Shown piece after piece: positions 19,723 through 29,680 of a stretch of DNA of 64,000 nt. The notes beneath the pieces are model-generated. The model had not been told where the DNA came from, did not search any database, and saw nothing but the letters and a program-made list of their open reading frames with translations. Location of the stretch: positions 1 to 64,000 of the forward strand of contig NZ_JAECVR010000017.1 of the NCBI RefSeq assembly GCF_016055185.1, written 5' to 3'. The DNA is from Paenactinomyces guangxiensis. GTDB taxonomy: Bacteria > Bacillota > Bacilli > Thermoactinomycetales > Thermoactinomycetaceae. Every line of letters starts with the position of its first letter. Within the stretch, counting starts at the first letter, position 1. A program made the position numbers and the translations under genes.

Positions 19723-21171
19723 TTATTTTTCCCAGCGCAATACTGGCTTTCTGGCTGCAGTCACCTCGTCCAGCCGTTTAACTACCGTATGGTGGGGGGC
19801 TTCCTGGACGATTTCCGGATTTTCTTCAGCTTCCTTTGCGATTTGAATCATCACGTCAATAAAGTGATCTAATGTTTCTTTGCTTTCCGTTTCAGTTGGT
19901 TCGATCATCAGACATTCATCAACAATAAGTGGGAAGTAAATCGTCGGCGGATGGAAACCGAAATCCAACAGGCGCTTCGCCATATCAAGGGTACGGACGC
20001 CAAGCTTTTTCTGGCGGTTTCCGGACAAAACAAATTCGTGTTTGCAATGTTGCTTAAATGGCAATTCAAAATACGGCTCCAGCCTTCTCATCATATAGTT
20101 GGCGTTGAGAACAGCATTTTCAGATACCTGGCGCAGCCCATCCGGCCCCATGGTGCGAATATAGGCGTAGGCCCGAACCAGAATGCCAAAATTGCCGTAG
20201 TATGCTTTCACGCGTCCGATCGAGTTGGGCATGTCATATTCGAGAACATATTTGCCTTCTTCTGTTTTAGCTACCAACGGTTTGGGCAAGAAAGGAGCAA
20301 GCTCTTGTTTGACGCCGACCGGACCTGAACCGGGACCACCGCCTCCGTGTGGAGTGGTAAAGGTTTTGTGCAGATTCAAATGAACCACATCAAAGCCCAT
20401 ATCTCCCGGGCGGGCAATTCCTAAGATGGCGTTTGCGTTGGCTCCGTCATAATAGAGAAGCCCGCCCGCTTCGTGAACCAGGTCCGCAATCACTTTAATT
20501 TCCTCTTCAAACAGACCGAGTGTGTTGGGATTGGTAAGCATCAAAGCGGCTGTATCGTCACCCAGCACTTTTTGCAGTTCTTCCACATCGACCAGGCCTT
20601 TTTCGTTGGAAGGGATGGTGATTGTTTTAAAGCCGGCTACTGTGGCGCTCGCCGGGTTGGTTCCGTGAGCGGAATCGGGAACAATCACTTTATTGCGTCC
20701 GGACTCCCCGCGGCTCTCATGATAGGCACGAATCATCATCAGCCCGGTCCATTCCCCTTGTGCACCGGCAGCGGATTGTAAGGTAACTTGATCCATCCCG
20801 GTAATTTCAGCAAGATCCCGTTGCAATTCGTAAAGAAGTTGCAACGCACCTTGAACCGTTTCTTCCGGCTGATAGGGATGAATGTTCGCAAACCCCGGAA
20901 AACGCGCTACATCTTCGTGCACTTTTGGATTGTATTTCATCGTGCAGGAACCGAGAGGATAAAATCCGTTGTCAACACCATGGTTCCGCCGGGAAAGTTC
21001 AGTATAATGACGCATTAAATCCAGTTCCGATACTTCCGGAAGTTCTGCCGGCTGTTCACGCAGCAGTTCTTTTGGCAAGACATCTGTCTCCGGGACATCG
21101 GACTCCGGCAAGCTGTAGGCGACACGCCCTGGTTGGCTCATTTCAAAGATGAGTGCTTTTTGTTTGCTCAC
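19723..21171 (-). CDS. gcvPB: Glycine dehydrogenase (decarboxylating) subunit 2, P-protein beta chain
   Basis: The 482-residue second subunit of the split P-protein. With GcvPA it decarboxylates glycine and passes the aminomethyl group to the H-protein lipoyl arm. The PLP-binding lysine lies in [18 protein letters not shown] near residue 270. The N-terminal [12 protein letters not shown] and the C-terminal [12 protein letters not shown] segments are characteristic of the family. The start is GTG at 21171 behind GGAGGG, and GTGA overlaps the TGA stop of gcvPA by four bases, implying translational coupling. No gcvH lies in this window. Confidence 0.97.
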   Translation of the reverse strand: MSKQKALIFEMSQPGRVAYSLPESDVPETDVLPKELLREQPAELPEVSELDLMRHYTELSRRNHGVDNGFYPLGSCTMKYNPKVHEDVARFPGFANIHPYQPEETVQGALQLLYELQRDLAEITGMDQVTLQSAAGAQGEWTGLMMIRAYHESRGESGRNKVIVPDSAHGTNPASATVAGFKTITIPSNEKGLVDVEELQKVLGDDTAALMLTNPNTLGLFEEEIKVIADLVHEAGGLLYYDGANANAILGIARPGDMGFDVVHLNLHKTFTTPHGGGGPGSGPVGVKQELAPFLPKPLVAKTEEGKYVLEYDMPNSIGRVKAYYGNFGILVRAYAYIRTMGPDGLRQVSENAVLNANYMMRRLEPYFELPFKQHCKHEFVLSGNRQKKLGVRTLDMAKRLLDFGFHPPTIYFPLIVDECLMIEPTETESKETLDHFIDVMIQIAKEAEENPEIVQEAPHHTVVKRLDEVTAARKPVLRWEK

Positions 21172-22514
21172 AGTAGACCCTCCAATACTTCAGCCAACTG
21201 ATCAATCTCCTCTTTGGTACGCACTTCTGTCACTGCAATCAACATATGTCCGGCGAGTTCCGGGTAGTTGCGCTCCAAATCATATCCACCGATGATACCT
21301 GCTTTGAGCAGATGTTCATTAACTTCCCGGACCGGGCGATGCAGCTTGACAACAAACTCGTTAAAGAACGGGCCGTCAAAAGCGGATTCCACTCCATTTA
21401 CTTGCAAGAGGCGTTTTTTCGCATAATGAGCTTTTTGGATGTTCAGGCGGGCTACATTCTGCATTCCCTGTTTTCCCAGGGCTGACATGTACACCGCAGC
21501 CGCCAGGGCGTTGAGAGCCTGATTGGAACAAATATTGGATGTCGCTTTATCGCGGCGAATATGCTGTTCCCTTGCCTGCAGGGTGAGAACAAATCCGCGT
21601 ACACCCTCTTCATCCACAGTCTGGCCGACGATCCGTCCCGGAATCCGGCGCATCAATGCTTTGGTGGTTGCAAAGTAACCACAGTGGGGACCGCCAAACG
21701 ATTGGGCAATTCCCAACGGCTGGGCATCGCCGACAACGATGTCCGCCCCGTATGCACCGGGTGGTTTCAGAAGACCCAGCGAAAGCGGATTGGCACTGAC
21801 AATAAACAATCCTTTATGCGCATGAGCTATTTTTTCAACCCTTGCCAGATCTTCGATATTACCGAAGAAGTTTGGAGATTGTACGATTACGGCAGCTGTT
21901 TCCTCATCAGCAGCCTCTCTCAACTGATCCGGATCTGTGACCCCATTTTTGTACGGAACCTCCACAACAGTAAGTCCCAAACCTTTTGCACTGGTCGTCA
22001 ATATTTCACGTGCCTCCGGATGTACCGCACGTGAGACAACGATTTTCTTTTTGCGGGAAGCCGCTGAAGCCATAGCGGCTGCTTCTGCGAGAGCCGTCGG
22101 TCCATCATACATGGAAGAATTGGCGACATCCATACCGGTCAGTTCGCAAATCATGGTCTGAAACTCAAAGATCGCCTGCAATTCTCCCTGGCTGATTTCA
22201 GGCTGGTATGGAGTATAGGCTGTATAGAATTCCGACCGGGAAATCACGTGGTTGACCACACTGGGAATGTGGTGTTCATACACCCCTGCACCGAGAAAAG
22301 AGGTGTACCGGTTATGAGAAGCGTTTTTGCCTGCCAGGCGGTTCATGTGACGAACCAGTACAGGTTCGGCCATTGGCTCAGGGATATTCAATTTTCCTTT
22401 AAAACGGACATTTTCCGGGATTTCAGCGAACAATTCTTCCACCGATTGGACACCGATGGTTGACAACATCTCTTTCCGGTCCTGCTCTGTCATCGGCAAG
22501 TAACGAAATTTCAT
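21168..22514 (-). CDS. gcvPA: Glycine dehydrogenase (decarboxylating) subunit 1, P-protein alpha chain
   Basis: The 448-residue first subunit of the split glycine decarboxylase, the same length as the B. subtilis protein. The start was set at ATG 22514 ([17 protein letters not shown]) because GGGAGG precedes it by eight bases and the N-terminus then matches the family; the frame stays open 21 codons further upstream. Diagnostic segments are [16 protein letters not shown] near residue 70 and [14 protein letters not shown] near 100. It lies between gcvT (97 bases upstream) and gcvPB (four-base overlap) in one operon under the glycine riboswitch. Confidence 0.97.
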   Translation of the reverse strand: MKFRYLPMTEQDRKEMLSTIGVQSVEELFAEIPENVRFKGKLNIPEPMAEPVLVRHMNRLAGKNASHNRYTSFLGAGVYEHHIPSVVNHVISRSEFYTAYTPYQPEISQGELQAIFEFQTMICELTGMDVANSSMYDGPTALAEAAAMASAASRKKKIVVSRAVHPEAREILTTSAKGLGLTVVEVPYKNGVTDPDQLREAADEETAAVIVQSPNFFGNIEDLARVEKIAHAHKGLFIVSANPLSLGLLKPPGAYGADIVVGDAQPLGIAQSFGGPHCGYFATTKALMRRIPGRIVGQTVDEEGVRGFVLTLQAREQHIRRDKATSNICSNQALNALAAAVYMSALGKQGMQNVARLNIQKAHYAKKRLLQVNGVESAFDGPFFNEFVVKLHRPVREVNEHLLKAGIIGGYDLERNYPELAGHMLIAVTEVRTKEEIDQLAEVLEGLL

Positions 22515-22610
22515 ACCTTCATCCTCCCACAGTTGATCTGCTGTCTGTATTTGATCGTGACGCGCAATATCGGGCAAAACAAAATGTTTGAATCTTTCAG
22601 CAACCCCCTG

Positions 22611-23705
22611 TTACCTGGGCCGTTTATAGAAAGGGGTTTTGACGATTTTGGCCTTAAGGCGTTTTCCCCGTATCTCTACTTCAACGATTTTCCCCAGGTC
22701 TGCGTACGCTTTCTCGATCAAGGCAAGACCCACATTTTTCTTCAATGTTGGCGACTGGGTTCCCGTTGTTACTTCACCGATTTGTTTCTCTCCTGCAAAC
22801 ACAGGATAATGGGAACGGGGAATCCCGCGGTCGATCATTTCAATGCCAACCAATTTGCGCGGGGCTCCCTCTTCTTTTTGTCTGGCCAGCACTTCCCGGC
22901 CGATAAACTCCCCTTTTTCCGGTTTGACCGCAAAACCGACCCCTGCTTCGATGGGAGAGATCTTTTGCGACAACTCCTGGCCGTATAAAGGCAGACGTGC
23001 TTCAAAGCGCAAGGTATCACGTGCCCCCAAACCGCACGGCAATACGCCTTCTTCTTTTCCGGCGTCCAGGATCCTGTGCCAGAGAACAGGGGCATGTTCG
23101 GCTGCAAAATAAAGCTCAAACCCGTCTTCACCCGTATATCCGGAACGTGAGACCAATGTTTTGATTCCGGCAATCTCAACCCTATTCTTAAATTTGAATG
23201 GCTTAATTTCGGACAAATCCGTTTGTGTCAGTTTTTGTAACACTTGTTCTGCGAGTGGTCCCTGCAGGGCCAATTGTGCGGTTTCGCCAGAAATATTTTT
23301 TACAGTCACGTCGCCCGATTGATGCCGGGTAATCCACTCCAGATCTTTTTCGATATTACCAGCATTGATGACAAGCAGATAAGTTTGTTCACCTGTACGG
23401 TATACCAGCAAATCATCCACCGTGCCGCCATCCGGGTAGCACATCATGGAATATTGCGAATCACCGATGGAAAGTTTGGAAGCATCATTGGTTGTTAATT
23501 TTTGTACCAGTGCAAGAGCATCAGGTCCGCTGATTTCCACTTCACCCATATGGGATACATCAAATAATCCGGCTCTGGTGCGGACAGCCTCATGTTCCTG
23601 TTTAATTCCCGAAAATTGGACAGGCATTTCCCAACCGCCGAATGGCACCAGTTTGGATTCGTTTTGATAAACCTTAAACAAAGGAGTTCTTTTTAAACCG
23701 GTCAT
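22611..23705 (-). CDS. gcvT: Aminomethyltransferase, glycine cleavage T-protein
   Basis: A 364-residue T-protein that transfers the methylene group from the H-protein aminomethyl-lipoyl arm to tetrahydrofolate, releasing ammonia. Family hallmarks seen: [20 protein letters not shown] near residue 25, [15 protein letters not shown] near 50, [14 protein letters not shown] near 190, and [11 protein letters not shown] near 225. The start was placed at ATG 23705 behind GGAGGTG; an upstream in-frame extension of 15 codons lacks a better site. It is the first gene of gcvT-gcvPA-gcvPB, about 50 bases downstream of the glycine riboswitch. Confidence 0.97.
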   Translation of the reverse strand: MTGLKRTPLFKVYQNESKLVPFGGWEMPVQFSGIKQEHEAVRTRAGLFDVSHMGEVEISGPDALALVQKLTTNDASKLSIGDSQYSMMCYPDGGTVDDLLVYRTGEQTYLLVINAGNIEKDLEWITRHQSGDVTVKNISGETAQLALQGPLAEQVLQKLTQTDLSEIKPFKFKNRVEIAGIKTLVSRSGYTGEDGFELYFAAEHAPVLWHRILDAGKEEGVLPCGLGARDTLRFEARLPLYGQELSQKISPIEAGVGFAVKPEKGEFIGREVLARQKEEGAPRKLVGIEMIDRGIPRSHYPVFAGEKQIGEVTTGTQSPTLKKNVGLALIEKAYADLGKIVEVEIRGKRLKAKIVKTPFYKRPR

Positions 23706-23756
23706 CCTGTACACCTCCGTAAATAAAAAAACAGAGAAATTCCCTATCATTAAAGT

Positions 23757-23948
23757 CTAGGTGAATTCCTCTGTCCTATATACCTGAGAGTTTACTCTGC
23801 CGCTCCCGGCAAAGTTGCCCCGTGGGTGGCCCGGTCAACCGGGCACTCTCCAGAGATGCGTCCAGCGGGCCTCCTTTTGCCTGAGAGATTCACCCGGAAA
23901 ATGGGTTTGCTCCTTCGGCGCCACAACCGTGGTCTCTCCTCCCGCTTT
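23757..23948 (-). promoter_or_regulatory. Tandem glycine riboswitch (two aptamers)
   Basis: On the minus strand two similar aptamer blocks follow each other. The first begins at GGAGAGACCACGG and holds GCGCCGAAGGAGCAA and CTCTCAGGCAAAAGG. The second holds CTCTGGAGAGTGCCCGG, CACCCACGGGGCAA and CTCTCAGGTA, closing with GGACAGAGG. These are the conserved cores of the gcvT-type glycine riboswitch, in its usual cooperative two-aptamer form, directly upstream of gcvT. In Bacillus glycine binding turns the operon on; that direction is inferred here. Confidence 0.95.
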
Positions 23949-24214
23949 CAACCGCCGAACAATATAAAGCTGACTCATACACATTGTGCCACAAATTCCG
24001 TTACATTTCGATACTTTCTTCAAAAAAAGTACGCCTTTTGCTGTGAAAGTGTGGGGAAGGCAGAATTCTGTCTCGCTCCTGATCGGCGCCCTGCAGGGAG
24101 CCAGAGATGCCCGCTCCAAAAACTGCACAAGGGGCGCAGTCAAAGGCAAGGAAGCGAATTCAGTGAAGAGTTGCCTCGCCTCGCTTTTTCTCATGTTCCG
24201 TTTTTTCCGCTGGG
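23949..24214. other. Intergenic region between riboswitch and leader repeat
   Basis: No gene is called here. The left part must carry the minus-strand promoter of the gcv operon; a TATATT-like -10 is visible near 23962-23967 but its -35 is unclear. The right part, about 24050-24200, is unexpectedly GC-rich with several short dyads (for example GCCCTGCAGGG) and has open but implausible reading frames on both strands. Confidence 0.4.
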
Positions 24215-24313
24215 TTGGTCGCCGAAAGGTTACCCCTAGAATTCTGCTTCTCCGGCATGTTCAAACTTTCATGCCAGAGTTATGCGGACAAGTCATAAGG
24301 TTGTCCTGTATAC
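24215..24313 (+). repeat. Leader repeat copy A, upstream of yqhH
   Basis: This stretch aligns with the reverse strand of 58629-58722 at roughly 80 percent identity by eye, including GAATTCTGCTT, CCGGCATG and TTCAAACTTTCAT. It ends about 65 bases before the yqhH start, in the same orientation as that gene. It contains a dyad GGACAA...TTGTCC. Function is unknown. Confidence 0.7.
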
Positions 24314-24377
24314 ATTTTCGGCATAGAAACATACTAAATCTGTCATAGATTGCTGTAGAAAGGCGGAGAGGAACTTG

Positions 24378-26105
24378 ATGCAATCGCTCCCCATCCGTAT
24401 GGATCGCCAGTGGTTGAACCGGTTTCAACACCGGATCGAAAATGACACAGACTGGTCTAGCTGGGAACAATTTCAATTAGCCTTGGAAGCAGCTGAAAAA
24501 CAAATCGTCCCTACTTTTGACTCTATCCAAAGTTTACAACAAATTCAAGGTTTTGAACCGCTTCCCCATCAAATTGAGGTGGTGCGCCGCGTTGTCAACG
24601 AGATGAGGGGCAGGGCAATCCTGGCGGACGAAGTGGGGCTTGGGAAAACAATTGAAGCCGGGCTGATCTTAAAAGAATACATCATTCGCGGCCTGGTAAA
24701 AAAAGCATTGATTCTGGTGCCCTCCTCCCTGGTCCTGCAATGGACCCGGGAACTCAATGAAAAGTTTCAAATTCCTGCTGTAGCCCAGAAAAAAGAATGG
24801 ATGTGGGATAAGTACGATTTTATCGTTGCCTCGTTAGATACTGCTAAACGGGATCCCCACCGGCAATATGTGCTCAACAAACACTATGATCTTTTAATTA
24901 TTGATGAAGCACATAAATTAAAAAACAAGCGAACCAAGAACTGGCAGTTTGTAAATGAACTTCAGAAAAAATACTGTCTCCTGCTCACAGCCACACCGGT
25001 ACAAAACGAGATTGAAGAGCTGTATAACCTGGTTACCATCCTTAAACCCGGACAACTGGGCAAACAATCCCGTTTTCAGAACGACTATGTGGCCGGCAAA
25101 AGAAAAGCGAAAAACGAAACGCAATTGCGGGAAGAGATCAGCCGTGTCCTGATCCGTAACCGCAGGCGTGACGGCAACCTCCATCTCACCCGCCGTATAG
25201 TTAAAACGATTCCCGTCCGCTTATCGCCAGAGGAACGGGCTCTGTATGATGGAATTACTCAATTTGTGCGCAGCCGTTATCAAAGTCATGCCGCTGATTT
25301 AAAAAGCATGCTGGCTCTTCTGGTCCTGCAAAAGGAGGTTTGCAGCAGCAGAGACGCTGTTTTTCATACCTTATTTAAATTATTTCAGCGCAAAGAAAGC
25401 GGAAAGGAAACCCTGTCTCCTGAAGTCACACATTTAGCGGGGCTTCTGCGGGCCGTTACCTCCTCTTCCAAAGTGGATGCCGCCATTGAATTGATTAAAG
25501 AAATTTCTCCCGAAAAAGTTATTCTTTTTACCGAATACCGGGCCACTCAGGAAATGTTGATCCGGGAGCTGGCGAATGTGGGCATTCACGCAGTTCCTTA
25601 CCGGGGCGGATTTAACCGCAATAAGAAAGACTGGATGATGGAGTTGTTTCAGAAAAGGGCACAGGTGATGGTGGCAACAGAGGCCGGAGGGGAAGGAATC
25701 AATCTGCAGTTCTGTCACCATATTATCAACTTTGATATGCCATGGAATCCGATGCGCGTCGAACAACGCATTGGCCGGGTCCATCGCCTGGGGCAGTTGA
25801 ATGATGTACATATTTACAACTTCGCAACGGAAAATACCATTGAAGAGCATATTATTTGGCTTCTTCATGAAAAAATTCAACTCTTTGAAACAGTGATCGG
25901 AGAACTGGAAACTATTCTGGAAAAGTTAGAAGCAGAAGAAGGGCTGGAGCAAAGCTTAATGCGCATCATGCTGGAAACGGACGATGATCAGCAAATGCGG
26001 GATCGTTTAAACAGCCTCGGAGAGTCATTCCACAGAAAGAAACAAGAAGTTCAAGATCAAAAAGAGAGACAGGAAGTGCTTCTCTATGGATCAAAAGGAG
26101 ATTAG
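24378..26105 (+). CDS. yqhH: SNF2-type DEAD/DEAH helicase YqhH
   Basis: A 575-residue Snf2-family ATPase. The RecA-like domain 1 shows LADEVGLGKTIEAGL (Walker A, near residue 80), IIDEAHKLKN (DEAH box, near 175) and LLTATPVQNE (motif III). Domain 2 shows VMVATEAGGEGINLQFCHHII and RIGRVHRLGQ (motifs V and VI). It lacks obvious accessory domains. Its position divergent from gcvT and upstream of yqhG is the same as in B. subtilis, where the cellular role is poorly known. Start is ATG 24378 behind GGAGAGG; a TTG lies one codon before. It overlaps yqhG by 20 bases. Confidence 0.95.
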   Translation: MQSLPIRMDRQWLNRFQHRIENDTDWSSWEQFQLALEAAEKQIVPTFDSIQSLQQIQGFEPLPHQIEVVRRVVNEMRGRAILADEVGLGKTIEAGLILKEYIIRGLVKKALILVPSSLVLQWTRELNEKFQIPAVAQKKEWMWDKYDFIVASLDTAKRDPHRQYVLNKHYDLLIIDEAHKLKNKRTKNWQFVNELQKKYCLLLTATPVQNEIEELYNLVTILKPGQLGKQSRFQNDYVAGKRKAKNETQLREEISRVLIRNRRRDGNLHLTRRIVKTIPVRLSPEERALYDGITQFVRSRYQSHAADLKSMLALLVLQKEVCSSRDAVFHTLFKLFQRKESGKETLSPEVTHLAGLLRAVTSSSKVDAAIELIKEISPEKVILFTEYRATQEMLIRELANVGIHAVPYRGGFNRNKKDWMMELFQKRAQVMVATEAGGEGINLQFCHHIINFDMPWNPMRVEQRIGRVHRLGQLNDVHIYNFATENTIEEHIIWLLHEKIQLFETVIGELETILEKLEAEEGLEQSLMRIMLETDDDQQMRDRLNSLGESFHRKKQEVQDQKERQEVLLYGSKGD

Positions 26106-26913
26106 ATCCTTTACTGAACGCTACTTACAATGCCATGATTGCCATATTATCGAGTCCGCTCCCACTCACATCGTGACCCAACTGTCAATTCATGCAGATA
26201 AAGATTTACTCAACCGTCCCTTTTATTGGATGTTTGTGGAACGGATGAACATGGAACCCCAACCGGCACAACTGTGTTTCTGCTTTGACGCTGACTTGAG
26301 GCCCGAACATGGCCGGGTGGAGCATTTATTTTACGGATCACCCCGTTTTGCGCAAATGTTGAATTCCGCTCAAAAAAACGGACAATTTGTCCGTCTTTAT
26401 CAACAACCGCAGGGCTGGGAACGCCGCAACTATATTTCAAAACCGTATACCCCCTGGCTGGGGATAAATTTCAAAATTTCCTATATCTGTGACCAGAAAA
26501 TGGATCGAATCAGCTATGTGGGCATAAACCTGCAAAACGGCGAGGTTCGTGACGGTTTTTATCAAATGATCCAATCACTTTCCTGGACTTCCAAACTCCC
26601 GGCACAACGGCATATTTTATCCCCCCGACTCACGATTCCTGAAGCGGTGGGAGAACTGGAATATTACCTGCAAGAACAGATTGAAAATGAAGACCTTACC
26701 TGGGCCGATGAGGCGATGCAACGACTGGAAGCGGAGTTAAATCAGCTTGACAGCTATTACCCCGATGAAACATCGATGTCAGAGGAGACGAGAAAAGAAA
26801 AAAAACAACGGCGCCGGGAAACGATCTGGCAATATCATCCGCGGGTAGAGATAAAAACGATCAATTCCGGGCTTTTTTATATAGAACAGTTGCCTGAGTC
26901 CGGACAACACTAA
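26086..26913 (+). CDS. yqhG: YqhG family protein
   Basis: A 275-residue soluble protein of unknown function matching the Bacillus YqhG family by sequence character and by its invariant position behind yqhH. It opens with MDQKEIRSFTERYLQCHDC. The C-terminal 70 residues are highly charged and probably helical (YYLQEQIENEDLTWADEAMQ, then a KKQRRRE stretch). No catalytic motif is evident. The start lies inside the end of yqhH, so the two are translationally linked and probably work together. Confidence 0.88.
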   Translation: MDQKEIRSFTERYLQCHDCHIIESAPTHIVTQLSIHADKDLLNRPFYWMFVERMNMEPQPAQLCFCFDADLRPEHGRVEHLFYGSPRFAQMLNSAQKNGQFVRLYQQPQGWERRNYISKPYTPWLGINFKISYICDQKMDRISYVGINLQNGEVRDGFYQMIQSLSWTSKLPAQRHILSPRLTIPEAVGELEYYLQEQIENEDLTWADEAMQRLEAELNQLDSYYPDETSMSEETRKEKKQRRRETIWQYHPRVEIKTINSGLFYIEQLPESGQH

Positions 26914-27001
26914 TGAAACACCGTACTCTTCTTTCATCTGAACAATCATGAACAATATCTTTTAAATTAGAAAATCCAGGGATGACAGAGGGGTTAGTGA
27001 G

Positions 27002-28417
27002 ATGAAAATAACCAAACCTTATGTTTCCATTCATCGCCCACACACCCATTACGAAAAGAAAAAAGCAGAGCGGCGAAACAAAAGTGGAATTACAGAAAAT
27101 CAACTCGTTTTTATCGGAGTCGGGTCCATTTTAGGTGCCGGTTTTTTCCTGGCCACTGCTAATCTTATTCGCGAAACAGGCCCGTCTGTATTGCTGGCTT
27201 ACCTGATCGGTTTATTTGCCGTATGGACTATTTTTGAAGCTATGGGTGAGATGCTTGTCCTGGAGCCTGGACACAAGGGATCCTTTTTATCTTATGTGGA
27301 GAAGTACTTGGGGAGGGGTTACGGATTTGCCGGGGGATGGTTGTACTGGATTGCCGGCATTTTAATCATGTCCAGTGAGGTGACTGCAATCGGCCTGTTT
27401 ACGCAAAAATGGCTGCCGTTTATACCAGTTTGGCTGCTGTCTGCCATTTATACTTTACTGGCACTGGGGATTAACCTGATCGGCTTAAAAAACTACGGGA
27501 AAATAGAATCTCTTTTCGGAGCCGTCAAGATTGGCGCGGTTATTTTATTCACAGTTATCGTGATTGGCTGCTTGCTGTTCGGACATACCAGACCGGCAGG
27601 AGTTGTTCACGCTGCTGATAACAGCCTGTGGTTTACCCGTGGGCCTGCCGGATTTCTAAGCAGCCTCAGTATTATGTTTTTTACATTTGGCGGTGTTATT
27701 TCTACAGGCATGGCTTCTTCGGAGATCGAAGACCATCAACGGATTCCGTCTGCCTTCCGCAAACTTGTCGCTTTGTTGGGAGTATTGTATCTGCTTTCTC
27801 TCGGCACAGTGTTGGTTACAGCACCCGTCAATCTGATCTTCGCCAACCAAAGCCCGTTCGTTACAACGCTCATGTACTTAAAAGTGCCCTTTGCAGATCA
27901 TATCCTTAACGCTGCCATGATCACCGCCGCTTTTTCAACGATGACAGCAACAATGTTTGCAGTTTCAAGGATACTGGTCAATTTAGGCCTAAGGCATGAA
28001 GCACCTTCCAGCTGGGCAAAATCAAACCGAAAAGGAATTCCTCTGAAGGCACTACTCATCAACATTGCCGGGTTATTCATTTCCATCGTCATTTCCTTTT
28101 TCTTGCCTGACGTGATCTACGAGCTATTAACTACTGCGGCCGGAGTCGTGCTTTTACTGCTATGGGGTCTGATTCTCTGGACACAATACCGGTTCAGAAG
28201 AAAAAATGATGCACAACCTGCCCTGATGTGGGGATATCCCTTGAGAAGCCTTGCAGCGATCATCATCATTGCCATTGCTATAATAAGTACTGCTTTTGAT
28301 CCTGAACATATGATCAGTTTAACTGTCAGTATCGGATTAGCCGTTCTGGTGACGTTTATATATTTTTTAATTCGCGAGCGTATTGAAGAGGGAACAGAAA
28401 ACATTGCAGAAGAGTGA
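27002..28417 (+). CDS. Amino acid permease (APC superfamily)
   Basis: A 471-residue, roughly 12-helix membrane permease. A charged N-terminal tail of about 30 residues precedes the first helix, FIGVGSILGAGFFLATANL, which carries the APC helix-1 glycine motif. EAMGEMLVLEPGHKGSF and ASSEIEDHQRIPSAFRKL fit the amino-acid-transporter (AAT) group of H+-coupled permeases. Substrate cannot be read from the sequence. ATG 27002 follows AGAGGGG. It lies 88 bases after yqhG in the same direction and may be read through from it. Confidence 0.9.
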   Translation: MKITKPYVSIHRPHTHYEKKKAERRNKSGITENQLVFIGVGSILGAGFFLATANLIRETGPSVLLAYLIGLFAVWTIFEAMGEMLVLEPGHKGSFLSYVEKYLGRGYGFAGGWLYWIAGILIMSSEVTAIGLFTQKWLPFIPVWLLSAIYTLLALGINLIGLKNYGKIESLFGAVKIGAVILFTVIVIGCLLFGHTRPAGVVHAADNSLWFTRGPAGFLSSLSIMFFTFGGVISTGMASSEIEDHQRIPSAFRKLVALLGVLYLLSLGTVLVTAPVNLIFANQSPFVTTLMYLKVPFADHILNAAMITAAFSTMTATMFAVSRILVNLGLRHEAPSSWAKSNRKGIPLKALLINIAGLFISIVISFFLPDVIYELLTTAAGVVLLLLWGLILWTQYRFRRKNDAQPALMWGYPLRSLAAIIIIAIAIISTAFDPEHMISLTVSIGLAVLVTFIYFLIRERIEEGTENIAEE

Positions 28418-28468
28418 TGGCCCTTTCTGTATCATGATCCGGTTACTTTGACTACACCCGGATAACAG

Positions 28469-28493
28469 AAAAAAAAGCGACTAAGTAGCCGCT
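28469..28493 (-). terminator. Terminator after the XRE gene
   Basis: On the minus strand AGCGGCTACTTAGTCGCT forms a short stem with one G-U pair, followed by eight T bases. It begins 20 bases past the stop of the XRE gene and closes the two-gene unit. Confidence 0.82.
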
Positions 28494-28512
28494 GATCACA
28501 TCACCTGTATGT

Positions 28513-28950
28513 TTACACGGAAACTTTGTTCAACTCACTCGGCACAATGACAACTTCCATATCCAATGCCTTTAAAACCTGCTTCACCTTCTCCATACTG
28601 GCCCCTCCATACTCATTTCTCTCATCTCTGGAAACTTGCGGGGCGGAGACACCCAATCGTTTGGCTAATTCTGCCTGGGAAAGCCCTCGATAGATCCGGA
28701 AAGCAATCAGTTGCCGGCCGATATTGTCAAACATGCAGGTCATATCAAAATCACCGGACTTATAACGCTCATACTCTTCCACTTCCGCCCGTACCCGTTC
28801 CTGAAACAAGCGCGCCGGACCAAGTCCTCTTTCTACTTGTTCTTCCGTCAGCCCCATCTGTTCCAATTCTTTCCGCTGTTCAGCCAGCAACTGTTCATGG
28901 TGCTTGATCTGTTCAAGAGAGCGCCTGTACTCTTGTTCCGTTTTGATCAT
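28513..28950 (-). CDS. XRE-family HTH regulator, probable antitoxin
   Basis: A 145-residue protein. Residues 1-75 are charged, helical and probably coiled-coil (YRRSLEQIKHHEQLLAEQRK). Residues 80-140 form a Cro/CI-type helix-turn-helix: FRIYRGLSQAELAKRLGVSA, then PQVSRDERNEYGG. The start ATG follows AAAGGGTGA and lies only four bases after the stop of the nucleotidyltransferase-like gene, so the two are co-transcribed. XRE proteins next to small catalytic proteins often act as antitoxins and autorepressors; a palindrome upstream of the pair supports this. The role is inferred. Confidence 0.85.
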   Translation of the reverse strand: MIKTEQEYRRSLEQIKHHEQLLAEQRKELEQMGLTEEQVERGLGPARLFQERVRAEVEEYERYKSGDFDMTCMFDNIGRQLIAFRIYRGLSQAELAKRLGVSAPQVSRDERNEYGGASMEKVKQVLKALDMEVVIVPSELNKVSV

Positions 28951-28954
28951 GAAA

Positions 28955-29491
28955 TCACCCTTTCACCAGTTTGACAATTCCCTTAGGAATGAGAAAATCC
29001 CGATCTATGCGGAAAAACTCGTCAAACTTCATATTTTGCCCCTGTTCATTCGGGATCCCGGAGTAAACCCCTTTACAATGGGGATAAAGCTCAACCCGAT
29101 ACCGATGCCACATCTCCAGTTGCAGATTCCCGTACTCATCAAATCTTTGCCGCTCCCACCCCCAGCATTGATAGGGGTCCAGCTGGTTTAATCTCATCGC
29201 CAGTGTTCCATCCATGATTTCTGCCGGATCGGGCGGAAGGAAATATCCGTCAATATCATTAGGCTGGTATTTATCGGTACAAAAAGATCCGTCGATAAAG
29301 ATTTCCTCAATCCCGCATGCCCACAATTGCCTGACACAGATTTCCAGATTATCCACCAGCCTCTTCCGCCAGTAACCGTCCCACGGGAGCAGAGAATTCT
29401 CTTCACCTTTTACTAAAATTGATTCCCGCAACTCGGAAAATGTCATGGCATAATCTTCTGGTGCTAACAGGCCGTATTCATTAAACCTCAT
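28955..29491 (-). CDS. Nucleotidyltransferase-like protein, possible toxin
   Basis: A 178-residue protein that I do not recognise as a characterised family. Residues 60-85 read IEEIFIDGSFCTDKYQPNDI followed by DG, which fits the G-S plus D-x-D core of minimal nucleotidyltransferase folds, as in MNT and AbiEii-type toxins. The rest is rich in Trp, Tyr and acidic residues. It is the first gene of a two-gene unit with an XRE regulator. That suggests a toxin-antitoxin or defence pair in which this protein would nucleotidylate tRNA or a protein; this function is inference. Start ATG 29491 has AGGAGG at a rather long spacing of about 12. Confidence 0.8.
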   Translation of the reverse strand: MRFNEYGLLAPEDYAMTFSELRESILVKGEENSLLPWDGYWRKRLVDNLEICVRQLWACGIEEIFIDGSFCTDKYQPNDIDGYFLPPDPAEIMDGTLAMRLNQLDPYQCWGWERQRFDEYGNLQLEMWHRYRVELYPHCKGVYSGIPNEQGQNMKFDEFFRIDRDFLIPKGIVKLVKG

Positions 29492-29554
29492 TTGTCAGGT
29501 TATCCTCCTGCATACTATCCTATTCATATATAAGGGAGATGATGACGGTTATCC

Positions 29555-29574
29555 TTAACATTTATGTTAACATA
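29555..29574. promoter_or_regulatory. Palindromic operator candidate upstream of the NTase-XRE pair
   Basis: TTAACAT-TT-ATGTTAA overlaps a second perfect palindrome TATGTTAACATA, about 64 bases upstream of the first gene. Symmetric sites in this position are typical targets for autoregulation by an XRE antitoxin. No binding data exist. Confidence 0.55.
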
Positions 29575-29619
29575 ACGAAACAAAAAATGATATATTCATA
29601 CTTATTTGATAACTGGAAA

Positions 29620-29671
29620 GAAAAAAGCCGGCACTCAGGTTCCATCTTATTGGTACCTGGCGCCGGCGCTT
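29620..29671 (-). terminator. Terminator after the amino-acid ABC ATPase gene
   Basis: On the minus strand a long stem (AGCGCCGGC with CAGGT inside, closing with ACCTG and GCCGGCT) is followed by TTTTTTCTTT. It starts ten bases past the stop at 29681. Confidence 0.85.
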
Positions 29672-29680
29672 ACACTGCCT

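Noticed and set aside
23986..24348. 120-codon plus-strand ORF upstream of yqhH
   Set aside because: It overlaps the gcv promoter region and the leader repeat, has no Shine-Dalgarno sequence, and encodes no recognisable domain; only its shared repeat part is reported.
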